A DNA stretch of 64,000 nt from Chthoniobacteraceae bacterium (GTDB lineage Bacteria; Verrucomicrobiota; Verrucomicrobiia; Chthoniobacterales; Chthoniobacteraceae). The stretch is from positions 1-64,000 of the forward strand of contig CANFTB010000028.1 of NCBI GenBank assembly GCA_947449735.1. Direction: 5' to 3'. The notes under the pieces were generated by a model. It saw nothing but the letters and a program-made list of their open reading frames with translations, was not told the origin of the DNA and did no database searches. A program made the position numbers and the translations under genes. Below, in pieces: positions 1 to 6,848 of this stretch. How positions within the stretch are numbered: position 1 is the first letter of the stretch; each line of letters begins with the position of its first letter.

Positions 1-2
1 AT

Positions 3-140
3 CCCGTCTTGCGGGAATTTTACGCTCGATTGCGCGCCAATGGAAAAAAACCGATGGTCGCCATCACTGCCACCATGCGAAAGCTCGTGGTCCTTTTTAA
101 CCGCTTACTCAACAACCCCAACTTTACCCTTGCCACATGA
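3..140 (+). CDS. IS110-family transposase, C-terminal end (partial)
   Basis: Only the last 45 codons lie in the window; the gene enters from the left and stops at TGA 138-140. The visible peptide reads REFYARLRANGKKPMVAI and then TMRKLVVLFNRLLNN. The pattern FYxRLRxxGKxxxVAxxAxMRKLxVxxNxxL is the usual C-terminus of IS110/IS1111-family (DEDD) transposases, which move insertion sequences by an RNA-guided mechanism. Members of the IS1111-attC group are known to target integron attC sites, which fits the cassette array that begins just to the right. The right end of the element is not recognisable; bases 141-300 show no gene that I can identify. Whether the element is intact cannot be judged from this fragment. 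Confidence 0.65.
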   Translation, partial: PVLREFYARLRANGKKPMVAITATMRKLVVLFNRLLNNPNFTLAT

Positions 141-320
141 CACAGTTGTCTCCGCGTGAACTTCTGTTTTCAGGCTCATTTTACACGAGCTCAGAAACGA
201 CCTGCCCTTCGCGGTTACCACACAAGTAGACCGCCTCCTGACAACGGAAGAACAAGCCAAAACTAGCGAGAACGCTCTACGTGAATCCTGAGGCCCTGCC
301 GGACGCTGATTCTTTCGGAT

Positions 321-410
321 GGACACAAAGAGGTTTCGATAACGATGATTTACACCCATGTCGTCCAGCGACCTGACATGGCCGTGCTGAGTTCCGCCGA
401 CACCCGCTGA
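321..410 (+). pseudogene. Integron integrase (IntI-type tyrosine recombinase), 3' fragment
   Basis: The frame ending at TGA 408-410 reads GHKEVSITMIYTHVVQRPD and ends SSADTR. This matches the end of integron integrases (pattern GHxxVxTTMIYTHVxxRxxxGVxSPAD), including the nucleophilic tyrosine of the IYTHV motif at codon 351-353. Upstream the same frame stays open to a stop at 282-284, but only a weak RTxxxxxGH pattern is left, so the homology breaks near 300. The rest of the gene was lost, or was separated by the IS110-type element whose end lies at 140. The fragment runs in the same direction as the cassettes, as in the inverted-integrase integrons known from Treponema and Planctomycetes. 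Expected full length would be about 320 codons, so this piece is not functional on its own. Confidence 0.7.
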
Positions 411-625
411 GCAGGGGTGCAGTCCGCAGTTGGCGGGCTGGGAGCCGTGCATCCGGCTCCCCGGCGGGGCGGCCATCAATCGATGAGCGTACCAGGTAGG
501 GGAGGACCGATTAAGGGAGGCAAACTGGTTGTTTTTTTGGAGGGCAGCCGGCCGCTCTTCCCTGTGAAAATCTCCCAATGAACCGAAAAGTACAGCAGCT
601 GCTGAATTCAGCGGCAAATGCCTAA
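360..625. repeat. IntI-tail / putative attI block, copy 1
   Basis: This 266-bp block recurs at 3704-3968 (265 bp) in direct orientation with roughly 85-90% identity by eye. It contains the last 16 codons of the integrase frame and about 215 bp of non-coding sequence. Both copies hold a perfect 8-bp stem (GGGAGCCG / CGGCTCCC, bases 439-460 here) followed by a GC-rich run, then a T-run (530-537). Homology stops exactly at a GCCTAA (here) or GCTTAA (copy 2) core, which resembles the left half of a recombination core site; GTCGGCC follows here at 631-637. In inverted-integrase integrons attI lies just after the intI stop, so this may be attI. Minus-strand open frames through the block are not conserved past a 1-bp indel and are not taken as genes. 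Confidence 0.6.
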
Positions 626-735
626 GATATGTCGGCCAGCTTTAAGCACGTCCTGTGAATCCGACCATCAGGCATTCGAGCAGTTGCTCGCCCAGCATGT
701 TTCAAAGATGCTGAGGCGAAACTCGTGAAGATGCG

Positions 736-897
736 GCCTAACCATGCGCAGTATCGAACTACGGACCCTTGTGTTTGTTGCGGTTTTGGGACTGCTCGAC
801 CGCTGCAGGAGCCACGCCTGCCAAGCGGTCTGCTTGCTTACCTCAAGCTTCGGCCTTGCCGCTATCGTCCGCAGTCGCTGAGTTTGGAGAGTTAGGG
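736..897 (+). other. attC-like recombination site (geneless cassette)
   Basis: The left core is GCCTAAC (736-742) and the right core is GTTAGGG (891-897). The left arm CATGCGCAGTATCGAAC is close to that of the attC at 4834, and the right arm carries GTCGCTGAGTTTGG. The span of 162 bp is long for an attC but within the range of large chromosomal sites. The stretch between the putative attI block and this site (626-735) holds no convincing gene, so this would be a geneless or decayed cassette. Confidence 0.55.
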
Positions 898-955
898 TCT
901 GAAATAATGTGAATGTCGGTGAAACGATCGCTCGCAGCCCGAAATGCATTTAAAT

Positions 956-1156
956 ATGACTTTTTGGGACTTACTGGAATACATCCTAAATACAATATAT
1001 CAGGCGAACTGGAGATTTGCCGTCACTTTATGTTTATCGATTGCAGCAGGTACCCTTATTGCCATAGTCATTCCTATTGAGCCATATCGTTGGATCGCCC
1101 TTGGGGTCGCGGTACTAGGGGGTATGGTTTCTGGCTGGTGCTGGTACAGGCAATGA
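956..1156 (+). CDS. Small two-helix membrane protein (integron cassette gene)
   Basis: A 66-residue protein beginning MTFWDLLEYILNTIYQANWR. Two hydrophobic segments are visible, roughly residues 20-40 (FAVTLCLSIAAGTLIAIVIP) and 45-62 (WIALGVAVLGGMVSGWCW), joined by a short EPYR loop, so it probably sits in the inner membrane as a hairpin. The frame also has an ATG at 944; the one at 956 is chosen because it sits after TTTAAAT, and the same TTTAAATATGA context precedes the next cassette gene at 1633. No Shine-Dalgarno is seen. It lies between the attC-like sites ending at 897 and 1491, as expected of a cassette gene. I do not recognise the family. Confidence 0.6.
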   Translation: MTFWDLLEYILNTIYQANWRFAVTLCLSIAAGTLIAIVIPIEPYRWIALGVAVLGGMVSGWCWYRQ

Positions 1157-1391
1157 ATTCTCCGAGATGAGCATCCTGCAATCCTCGTTCTCTGATATTT
1201 CATAAAAGCATTAAATCACTATTCGTAGTTTCGCTATTTAGCTGCATCCTCGTTCAGATAAAGACCATGCCTCCCTCACCCTCGTCCTCAAAGACCCGGA
1301 ACCAGAATCAGATTCGGCTTTCGTCGTCTTTTGACTTACGGCTCCTGCGCAAGCCAGTCTTCTCTGGCCTCACTCCTTGTGAAATCCGCGC

Positions 1392-1491
1392 CCCTAACAA
1401 TCCGCTGGGGCTAACTCCCTACACTCGTGATGGTAGCTGCTTCGCACCTGCCGCGCCTCATTTCAGGTTTGAGTGAGCTACGGCGTTGCGT
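1392..1491 (+). other. attC-like recombination site
   Basis: The left core is CCCTAAC (1392-1398) and the right core GTTGCGT (1485-1491), about 100 bp apart. The inner arms GGCTAACTC and GAGTGAGC pair with one mismatch, giving the folded hairpin expected of an attC. The right core departs from the GTTRRRY consensus. An open frame at 1267-1476 runs through the site and is not taken as a gene. Bases 1157-1391 and 1492-1632 hold nothing else that I can support. Confidence 0.5.
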
Positions 1492-1632
1492 CCGATCAAG
1501 AGCGTTTGTCTCAAAAGCTCAGAACTCAAAACTCACGCCCCCCCCGCCTTTGGTGGCTTCATTATAAGCACCAAAGTATATTGATAAATCAATTTCTTAG
1601 AAAATAGCTCAGATTACCCAAAGGCTTTAAAT

Positions 1633-3621
1633 ATGATTTTAATGAACTCTCTTTTCCGGCACTCCTTTTCCACTTCAAGTCGCGCTTTTGCTATTCTCCA
1701 TTGTGCGGGCTCGCTCACGACCGTCTGCATAACCTCCGCGGCAGAGCCCTTCTCCTCCAATGCCCCTGTCTCTGGCTCCCAAGAGCTCAGTGTCGTTAAA
1801 AACAAGATTCGGGACACCAAGGAGACTCTCGCTCAAGCGCAAGCCGTCTATTCTGATAAGATTGCCGCCGTCGATGCCGCGCTTTCTACTGCGAAAGAAC
1901 AAAATACCATCAAGCCTTCTACAGAGACTTATTACCGAGAGGTGCTTGCCCGCTTTCAAAATCCCAAAATCACCCCCACAACTCTTCAGTCACTTCCCTT
2001 TCCCCCCCAGTTTGATTCCAGTCCCGAACAAGAACCCATCAATGTTGCATGGACCGATCTATCCGATGCCGCAAAGGCTCTAATCCGCGCAATGGAAAGG
2101 AACATCGCAAGTCATATCTTTGCAGCCCAGGAAGAACTGTTGAAAGTCGTTTCCACAGCTCAAAAGGTAGAGGATTTGCATCATTTTAAAGAGCTCGTTG
2201 AAGAATGTTCTAAATTTGAAATCGACGTTCCGCAATCCCTGCCGACTCCCGCACAAGGAACCACCGTTTCGATTCGACCTGCAGTTCCTCAGGGTTCCAG
2301 CATCGGTTATTTGCAAGCTATCAGTATTAACATTAACGAAGTTTTGCAGGCTTATGAAAATAAGGATGTCAATAAGCTGTTGCAGGCTTTGCGAAACAAT
2401 TCATTCCGAGTCAATTTCCCCAATGCGCCTTCGACCCTTGGTAACAGCAGAAACGACCCCGCTCGTGTCCTGCTGGAAAGAATTATGGCACCCTACCAAG
2501 GCCTTATGAAAGATGCTCAAATTAAAGTAGAGCGAACCTTCATTCAAAAGGGCACCCCCGAAGAAATTGAAAAAGCGATTGAAGAATTTGAAGCCACCAA
2601 GCGCAACGTTAAACTTTTGAGTGATACCGAAAATGCGCCGCCTAATCGCCCGGCCGTTTATCAACCGAATGCTTACGGCGTGAACTTGGAGGTCGTCTAT
2701 CGTAATATCATTCCTTTACTGAAACGCCCTGTCGATATTGACTGCCCTTCTCTTCAAACGGTGAGTCGCCCCGATTTTGCTTTAGGTTTGGAATTTGAGA
2801 TATTCATTCGAAAAACATCACGCGAATACGGAGAAGCAATATACGCACTCCAACAGCAAAGATCAAAGCGACAGGCTGAAGAAAATAGGGTTCTGGAACA
2901 GAATAAACAAGAGACAGAAAAGAAGGCGATTTTAAACGAAGTCAATGAAACTATCGCCCATGTTTGCCTGGAACTTAAAAAAGTCCGCTCTCCAAAAGAC
3001 GCTCAAAATCTCAGCGAAGAATTAGCTCAAATCAACCTGAATAATCGAAGGAATGATTATAGCCCCGTTTACAATGAAATTCAGGTTCTTCAAACAAGCT
3101 TGAATCAAATTGCCTCCGCTTGGGCCAATCCGAGCAATCCAGAGCTTCTGAGCTTGTATCAACTCGAGAACATTCGAACCGGTAAATTCGGTTCGGAATT
3201 ACGCGCTATTTGTGACCTCGCCAACAGAGAAATCGTGGCTCAACAGGCCAAAGCCCCCGAATTACTCCTGCCTCCCTACACGGAAATAACACTCTATGAG
3301 AGCATTGAAAAACTTACCAACGAGCTCAGCGATAAGGGAGAATGGAAACGCGTTTATACCCTCCTTTCAAGAGCGCCCATCTCTCGCGAAGCCTACCGTC
3401 CCACGCCTCGTGCGCAAGCGATTCATTCTTACCTCACCGGGCTCAACTACGAGCAAGCCGAACAATGGAGTGAAGCTATTGCGGCCTACCAAACCGTTCT
3501 TCAATGCATCGCAGAGCACATCCCCACTAAAGAAGCCACGGCACGCCTAAAAGAGCTCAATTTAAAACATCCAAAAGGTGGCTCTGGTAGCCGCTCGAAA
3601 GGGGCGATCGGCGATAAATAA
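1633..3621 (+). CDS. Exported coiled-coil protein of unknown function, TPR-like C-terminus
   Basis: A 662-residue protein. The N-terminus (residues 1-37) has a hydrophobic stretch ending ITSAA, which suggests a signal peptide, so export is likely. The middle is rich in K, E and Q with long amphipathic runs (about residues 50-110, 270-330 and 400-480), consistent with coiled coil. Near the C-terminus the pattern LNYEQAEQWSEAIAAYQTVL followed by PTKEATARLKEL looks like a TPR-type helix pair. The tail is Gly/Ser/Lys-rich. The start could also be ATG 1642, but 1633 shares the TTTAAATATGA context with the previous cassette gene. It sits inside the array but is large for a cassette gene, and no clear attC follows it; the IntI-tail copy 2 begins about 80 bp downstream. 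Function unknown. Confidence 0.75.
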   Translation: MILMNSLFRHSFSTSSRAFAILHCAGSLTTVCITSAAEPFSSNAPVSGSQELSVVKNKIRDTKETLAQAQAVYSDKIAAVDAALSTAKEQNTIKPSTETYYREVLARFQNPKITPTTLQSLPFPPQFDSSPEQEPINVAWTDLSDAAKALIRAMERNIASHIFAAQEELLKVVSTAQKVEDLHHFKELVEECSKFEIDVPQSLPTPAQGTTVSIRPAVPQGSSIGYLQAISININEVLQAYENKDVNKLLQALRNNSFRVNFPNAPSTLGNSRNDPARVLLERIMAPYQGLMKDAQIKVERTFIQKGTPEEIEKAIEEFEATKRNVKLLSDTENAPPNRPAVYQPNAYGVNLEVVYRNIIPLLKRPVDIDCPSLQTVSRPDFALGLEFEIFIRKTSREYGEAIYALQQQRSKRQAEENRVLEQNKQETEKKAILNEVNETIAHVCLELKKVRSPKDAQNLSEELAQINLNNRRNDYSPVYNEIQVLQTSLNQIASAWANPSNPELLSLYQLENIRTGKFGSELRAICDLANREIVAQQAKAPELLLPPYTEITLYESIEKLTNELSDKGEWKRVYTLLSRAPISREAYRPTPRAQAIHSYLTGLNYEQAEQWSEAIAAYQTVLQCIAEHIPTKEATARLKELNLKHPKGGSGSRSKGAIGDK

Positions 3622-3703
3622 CCATTATGCCACGCTTGGTAAGCCACCTTTGAGCATGCCCCATTAGATTTGATTGCAAAAAACATTCGGCCAAAAGTTT
3701 CCC

Positions 3704-3754
3704 GTCCTCCAGCGACCTGACATGGCCGTGCTGAGTCCCGCCGACACCCGCTGA
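3704..3754 (+). pseudogene. Integron integrase, last 16 codons (second copy)
   Basis: The frame reads VLQRPDMAVLSPADTR and stops at TGA 3752-3754. It is the same integrase C-terminus as at 360-410 but with SPAD, closer to the family consensus than the SSAD of copy 1. Homology to copy 1 begins at 3704, after the IYTHV tyrosine motif, so this is only a passenger of the duplicated block and not a gene. Confidence 0.65.
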
Positions 3755-3968
3755 GCAGGGGTGCAGTCCGCAGTAAGCGGCTGGGAGCCGTGCAACCGGC
3801 TCCCCGGCGGGGCGGCCATGAATCGATGAGCGTACCAGGTAGGGGAGGACCGATTCAGGGAGTCAAACCGGCCCTTTTTTTGGAGGGCAGCCGGCCGCTC
3901 CCGCCTGTGAAAATCTCTCAATGAGCCGAAAAGTGCAGCAGCTGCAGAATTCCGCGGCAGCTGCTTAA
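3704..3968. repeat. IntI-tail / putative attI block, copy 2
   Basis: This is the direct repeat of 360-625, one base shorter. The 8-bp GGGAGCCG/CGGCTCCC stem is retained (loop changed by one base), as are the T-run and the final core-like GCTTAA (3963-3968). A new cassette gene begins 35 bp later. The two copies flank a 3.1-kb segment carrying three apparent cassettes. They could arise from a duplication of the attI end or from a second array inserted upstream, and homologous recombination between them would delete that segment. Apart from this block, 3622-4002 holds nothing that I can identify. Confidence 0.65.
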
Positions 3969-4002
3969 TGCATATTTATCAACAAGCTAATCGCGCAACG
4001 TC

Positions 4003-4407
4003 ATGCATCGTTTTATCAGGCTCACATTGGCATTTCTCTGGTTGACTGCGGGCTATTGGTTTTTTGGCGCTATCCTCCCGATTGCTTTGGCGTTGCTCCC
4101 GTATGTCCGCTCAGGTGGCGGAATTTCCATGTCCTCGGAGCAGGGTGTTTATCAGGTCCGGTTTTCTGGTAGTCCGGGCGACTTGGTTCTGGTTGTTTAC
4201 GTCTCCGATGCGGGAGAGAAAAATCTGGCTCACACGACCTCCAGAGAGGCGGTGCGATCGAGTTCTACGATGTTTCAATGGTCTAATATGATCGTGCAGT
4301 TGGTGTCTGTAGCGCTGTTCGCATTTGTTTCGATCCCTGTGATGCGGCGTTTACTCAGGGGGGCCGAACAAAACAGTCTAAGCAACGCCGCAGGGCGACG
4401 TGCCTGA
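4003..4407 (+). CDS. Small membrane protein with two helices (integron cassette gene)
   Basis: A 134-residue protein. Residues 5-31 (LTLAFLWLTAGYWFFGAILP onward) form the first hydrophobic helix and residues about 93-112 (NMIVQLVSVALFAFVSIPVM) the second. A polar domain of about 60 residues lies between them and may be periplasmic. The C-terminus is basic (RRLLRGAEQ ... GRRA). Its TGA stop (4405-4407) falls inside the left half of a very short attC-like hairpin, a common arrangement for cassette genes. No family recognised, and no Shine-Dalgarno seen before the ATG. Confidence 0.6.
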   Translation: MHRFIRLTLAFLWLTAGYWFFGAILPIALALLPYVRSGGGISMSSEQGVYQVRFSGSPGDLVLVVYVSDAGEKNLAHTTSREAVRSSSTMFQWSNMIVQLVSVALFAFVSIPVMRRLLRGAEQNSLSNAAGRRA

Positions 4408-4423
4408 CCTCTGGTCGTTAGGC
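4402..4423 (+). other. Minimal attC-like hairpin (probably internally deleted)
   Basis: GCCTGAC (4402-4408) and GTTAGGC (4417-4423) are separated by only 8 bp. The whole folds as GCCTGACC / GGTC-GTT-AGGC with a 3-nt bulge. Canonical attC sites are 55-140 bp, so this looks like one that has lost its central arms. It separates the genes at 4003 and 4443. Confidence 0.4.
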
Positions 4424-4442
4424 TACTTCGTACACCCTCGCA

Positions 4443-4826
4443 ATGAATGGCGTGATAATCAGAGACCTAGAGCCAGCCCGCCGGGTTTTGGCGGTTGATC
4501 TTCGGCAGGTCATGTCTGCTCTTGGTTCGCGTGCTATCTCTTCGGAGTGGCGAGTGCGGCGGGTTTGGGCCGAGGGCGATGCCAAACAACGGTTGGAGGC
4601 TTTCGACGGGAGCGAGTTGATTACAGGTCAGCATCTCGCGGCACTCGCTCAAGATGTCTCGCAGATTGTTGACGGAGAGTTCAGCGCGTTCGAGCAGGGT
4701 AAGAGTGCGCCCTGGGTTGTGGTTGAGGCTGTGGACAGTACTTATTACGCAGTGCGTTCGGACGACTCTTCCATTTTTGCGCAGGTACGGAGCGCATTTC
4801 ACGATGTCATCGATTATGAGCATTGA
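4443..4826 (+). CDS. Hypothetical protein (integron cassette gene)
   Basis: A 127-residue soluble protein with no signal peptide or membrane segment. It begins MNGVIIRDLEPARRVLAVDL and contains EWRVRRVWAEGDAKQRLEAF, a Gln/Asp-rich helical middle (HLAALAQDVSQIVDGEFSAF) and a C-terminal strand-like part (APWVVVEAVDSTYYAVRSDD). The composition suggests a compact alpha/beta fold of the kind often seen in cassette proteins. I do not recognise a family. It is followed after 7 bp by a well-formed attC (4834-4956), which supports its being the gene of that cassette. The long reverse-strand frame overlapping it is judged a shadow. Confidence 0.6.
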   Translation: MNGVIIRDLEPARRVLAVDLRQVMSALGSRAISSEWRVRRVWAEGDAKQRLEAFDGSELITGQHLAALAQDVSQIVDGEFSAFEQGKSAPWVVVEAVDSTYYAVRSDDSSIFAQVRSAFHDVIDYEH

Positions 4827-4833
4827 GCCGGCG

Positions 4834-4956
4834 GCCTAACCATGCGCTGCAACGAACGGCCTCCCTGCCGTCGGTTCGAGCGTCACGGGAGTTTGTGAGC
4901 GCACTGTGTGGTCCACCCGCGCCGCCGAGGCCGTCGCTGAGCTTGGGTCGTTAGGC
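4834..4956 (+). other. attC recombination site
   Basis: The left core is GCCTAAC (4834-4840) and the right core GTTAGGC (4950-4956), 123 bp apart; the two cores are perfect inverted repeats. The inner arms CGAACGGCCTC and GAGGCCGTCG pair with one extrahelical base, the hallmark of a folded attC bottom strand. This is the clearest attC in the window and defines the local consensus: left arm CATGCGCTxCAxCGAACG, right arm CGTCGCTxAGxTxxG. Confidence 0.75.
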
Positions 4957-5019
4957 CTTTCTCCGCCACCTTTGGTGAACACCCACGGATCTCTTTTACA
5001 TATTTCTTCAGCCAACCAT

Positions 5020-5805
5020 ATGTTTACGCGAATTAAACTTTATGTTTCGGGATTAGCGACAGCCCTGCTTCTCACGGCCTGCGCCACAAAAGAAACCATA
5101 CCACAGGTTAGTATTCTTATGAATCAATCGGGATGGGTCACAGGCGGGCTATTAATCCATGGCCCGCGAAATCTCATGAAATTTTCCACGAATACGAGCC
5201 CAGATATTCCGTCTGGCATTTCGATCGAGGTCACACGGACACCTACGCCAGGTACTCAAGAGGCATTAGGAATTCTTCAAATCTTAAGTATTGAATGCGC
5301 TTCAAAATACAATACAAAGCATTTCAACTTTGAAGACACAATAAATACATGGAGAACTATAGTTGAATCATCGGAATCTGTGAATTCTAAGACACGACAA
5401 ACCCTCTCAAACCCTAAACTAAACGAGATTCCATGGGTGAATGCCGGGCGTTGCTTTGAAGGGAAAGTGCGGGTACGAACGTTTCCGTGGGGCAAAGGAG
5501 TTCTGTTTATCACAAGCTATGCCCAAGGAACACTTGGTGTCCCCGTCAACAACGAAGATATTCATTTAGTCGTTCAGGGCTTATCTCGTGACGGTCGTTA
5601 TGCCATAAATGGGCATTTTAAAATCAATCATCCAAACCTACCCGCCACAGCATGGGACACAGGAAGGAAAGGACTAAAAATTTTCTCCATAGACGATGAA
5701 GCGAAGTTAGCCGAAAAATGGCTAGACCAACAACCTGATGATTCATTTAGCCCATCGTTTCAGCAATATGAGAGCATGCTTCAAGGATTGGAGTTTAAGC
5801 ACTGA
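5020..5805 (+). CDS. Predicted lipoprotein of unknown function (integron cassette gene)
   Basis: A 261-residue protein beginning MFTRIKLYVSGLATALLLTAC. The basic n-region, hydrophobic core and lipobox LLTAC (Cys at residue 21) mark a lipoprotein signal peptide, so the mature protein should be lipid-anchored outside the cytoplasm. ATG 5020 is chosen because it gives this signal; the open frame extends upstream into the previous attC, which cannot be coding. The mature part is a mixed alpha/beta domain with a conserved-looking FEGKVRVRTFPWGKGVLF segment and no recognised motif. Base composition is AT-richer than the core genome to the right. It is followed by the attC at 5874-5974. Confidence 0.7.
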   Translation: MFTRIKLYVSGLATALLLTACATKETIPQVSILMNQSGWVTGGLLIHGPRNLMKFSTNTSPDIPSGISIEVTRTPTPGTQEALGILQILSIECASKYNTKHFNFEDTINTWRTIVESSESVNSKTRQTLSNPKLNEIPWVNAGRCFEGKVRVRTFPWGKGVLFITSYAQGTLGVPVNNEDIHLVVQGLSRDGRYAINGHFKINHPNLPATAWDTGRKGLKIFSIDDEAKLAEKWLDQQPDDSFSPSFQQYESMLQGLEFKH

Positions 5806-5873
5806 TACGCCAAATTACCATAGGAGCTAAAGGCAAGTGTTAGGTTCTAAATCGCCCCAATGCACCCCGCGTG

Positions 5874-5974
5874 GCCTAACCAGGCGCTTCAGCGAACGAT
5901 CTACATGCGTCATGGCGGTTGCTTTCGCACCCGCCCCGCCGCATTACGATCGTCGCTCAGTTCTGGCGTTAGGG
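5874..5974 (+). other. attC recombination site
   Basis: The left core is GCCTAAC (5874-5880) and the right core GTTAGGG (5968-5974), 101 bp apart. Arms GCGAACGATC and GATCGTCGC pair with one extra base. The layout follows the same local consensus as the site at 4834. Just upstream, GTTAGGT at 5839-5845 may be a leftover half-site. The gap 5806-6101 holds nothing else that I recognise. Confidence 0.75.
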
Positions 5975-6101
5975 CTTTGCAGGCCACCTTTCGGTGAATT
6001 CTCGCTCGTTGACTGCAGTCCTATGTAGGCTATTAAGGCCCCACGTTCACCGAGCAATGGAAGCATTGTAACCGCTCACTCATCCTTCAAATTTCAAAAA
6101 T

Positions 6102-6434
6102 ATGAATTCATATGGAGTCCGCTGCGTGATCCAGATTGCACCTGAAGATTTAAATAAGAAGAAATTCGTATATGAGGAGCGAATTACAATTTGGCGTGCA
6201 AATGATATCGACGAAGCAGTAGATAAAGCTGAATGCGAAGTGAAGCGTTATTGCGAAATGGAAACAAAACACAGATTCACTGGATTATCCCAGGCCTTCT
6301 GGATGTTTGATGAAATTGAAGCCAACGGAGTGGAGGTTTTCTCACTATTGCGCGAAAGTAATTTAGAACAGGATGACTATCTAAATCGATTTTTTAGTAC
6401 CGAGGATGAAAGGCAACAAACTAATTCCGAATAA
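6102..6434 (+). CDS. DUF4288-like hypothetical protein (integron cassette gene)
   Basis: A 110-residue soluble protein. It contains YEERITIWRANDIDEAVDKA and then EVKRYCEMETKHRFTGLSQA, ending in an acidic, Asn/Gln-rich tail. The pattern of a beta-strand followed by '(I/L)xRAxDxDEAxxKAExExxxY' is what I remember of the DUF4288 family of small cassette and TA-neighbourhood proteins; the assignment is from memory and not certain. The function of that family is unknown. It has no signal peptide or membrane helix. The gene is AT-rich and is followed about 140 bp later by the attC at 6575-6686. Confidence 0.6.
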   Translation: MNSYGVRCVIQIAPEDLNKKKFVYEERITIWRANDIDEAVDKAECEVKRYCEMETKHRFTGLSQAFWMFDEIEANGVEVFSLLRESNLEQDDYLNRFFSTEDERQQTNSE

Positions 6435-6574
6435 GCAATTGGCCTTAAATGCCGTTGATTCCACCGTTCCCAAAATCTTGCGCTCCCCGTCCCACGCAAA
6501 CTCGCCTCTTCTCGAGTTTACGCTCAGCGCCAAAGCGGCCTTCCATTTCTAAACAATTTTCATGCAGCCAACTA

Positions 6575-6686
6575 GCCTGACAAGTTACTGGAGCTCGACA
6601 CCCTACATGCGTCATGCCGGTTGCTCGGCGCTGCGCCAGCACCCAGCCCGCCGCATTCCGGGCGCGGCTCAGTTCTGGCGTTGGGC
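6575..6686 (+). other. attC recombination site
   Basis: The left core is GCCTGAC (6575-6581) and the right core GTTGGGC (6680-6686), 112 bp apart. The right arm GCGGCTCAGTTCTGGC is nearly the same as in the attC at 5874. The arms GGAGCTCGACACC and GGGCGCGGCTC pair partially. The gap 6435-6845 otherwise holds a short inverted repeat (AATCCGG ... CCGGATT) and the promoter of the next gene pair, with no further gene. Confidence 0.6.
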
Positions 6687-6810
6687 CCTGTTGATCCAGA
6701 TCGTTCGGAAGTTTGAACGCGTGCATCGGGCAGGAGCCCGAATCCGGAAAAAGACCGGAACGCCCGTCCGGATTGGGACGTCAGGCTTTCGCTTCGAACT
6801 CGAATTCTGA

Positions 6811-6848
6811 TTGAACTGTGTTGCGCATGTGATACGTTTTTTCACATG
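6811..6848 (+). promoter_or_regulatory. Promoter and operator of the DinJ/YafQ pair
   Basis: TTGAAC (6811-6816) and TACGTT (6833-6838) form a -35/-10 pair with 16-bp spacing. A perfect 7-bp inverted repeat, CATGTGA (6826-6832) / TCACATG (6842-6848), brackets the -10 box and includes the ATG of dinJ. DinJ-type antitoxins repress their own operons, so this is the likely operator. The predicted transcription start falls on or next to the ATG, so the message may be leaderless; no Shine-Dalgarno is present. Confidence 0.55.

Noticed and set aside
105-617. Minus-strand 170-codon frame across the IntI-tail block, with a related frame in the second copy.
   Set aside because: The frames diverge after a 1-bp indel between the copies and run through the integrase end, so conservation is at DNA level, not protein level.
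1267-1476. 69-codon frame between two cassette genes.
   Set aside because: It runs through the attC-like site 1392-1491 and its end lies in the hairpin arm.
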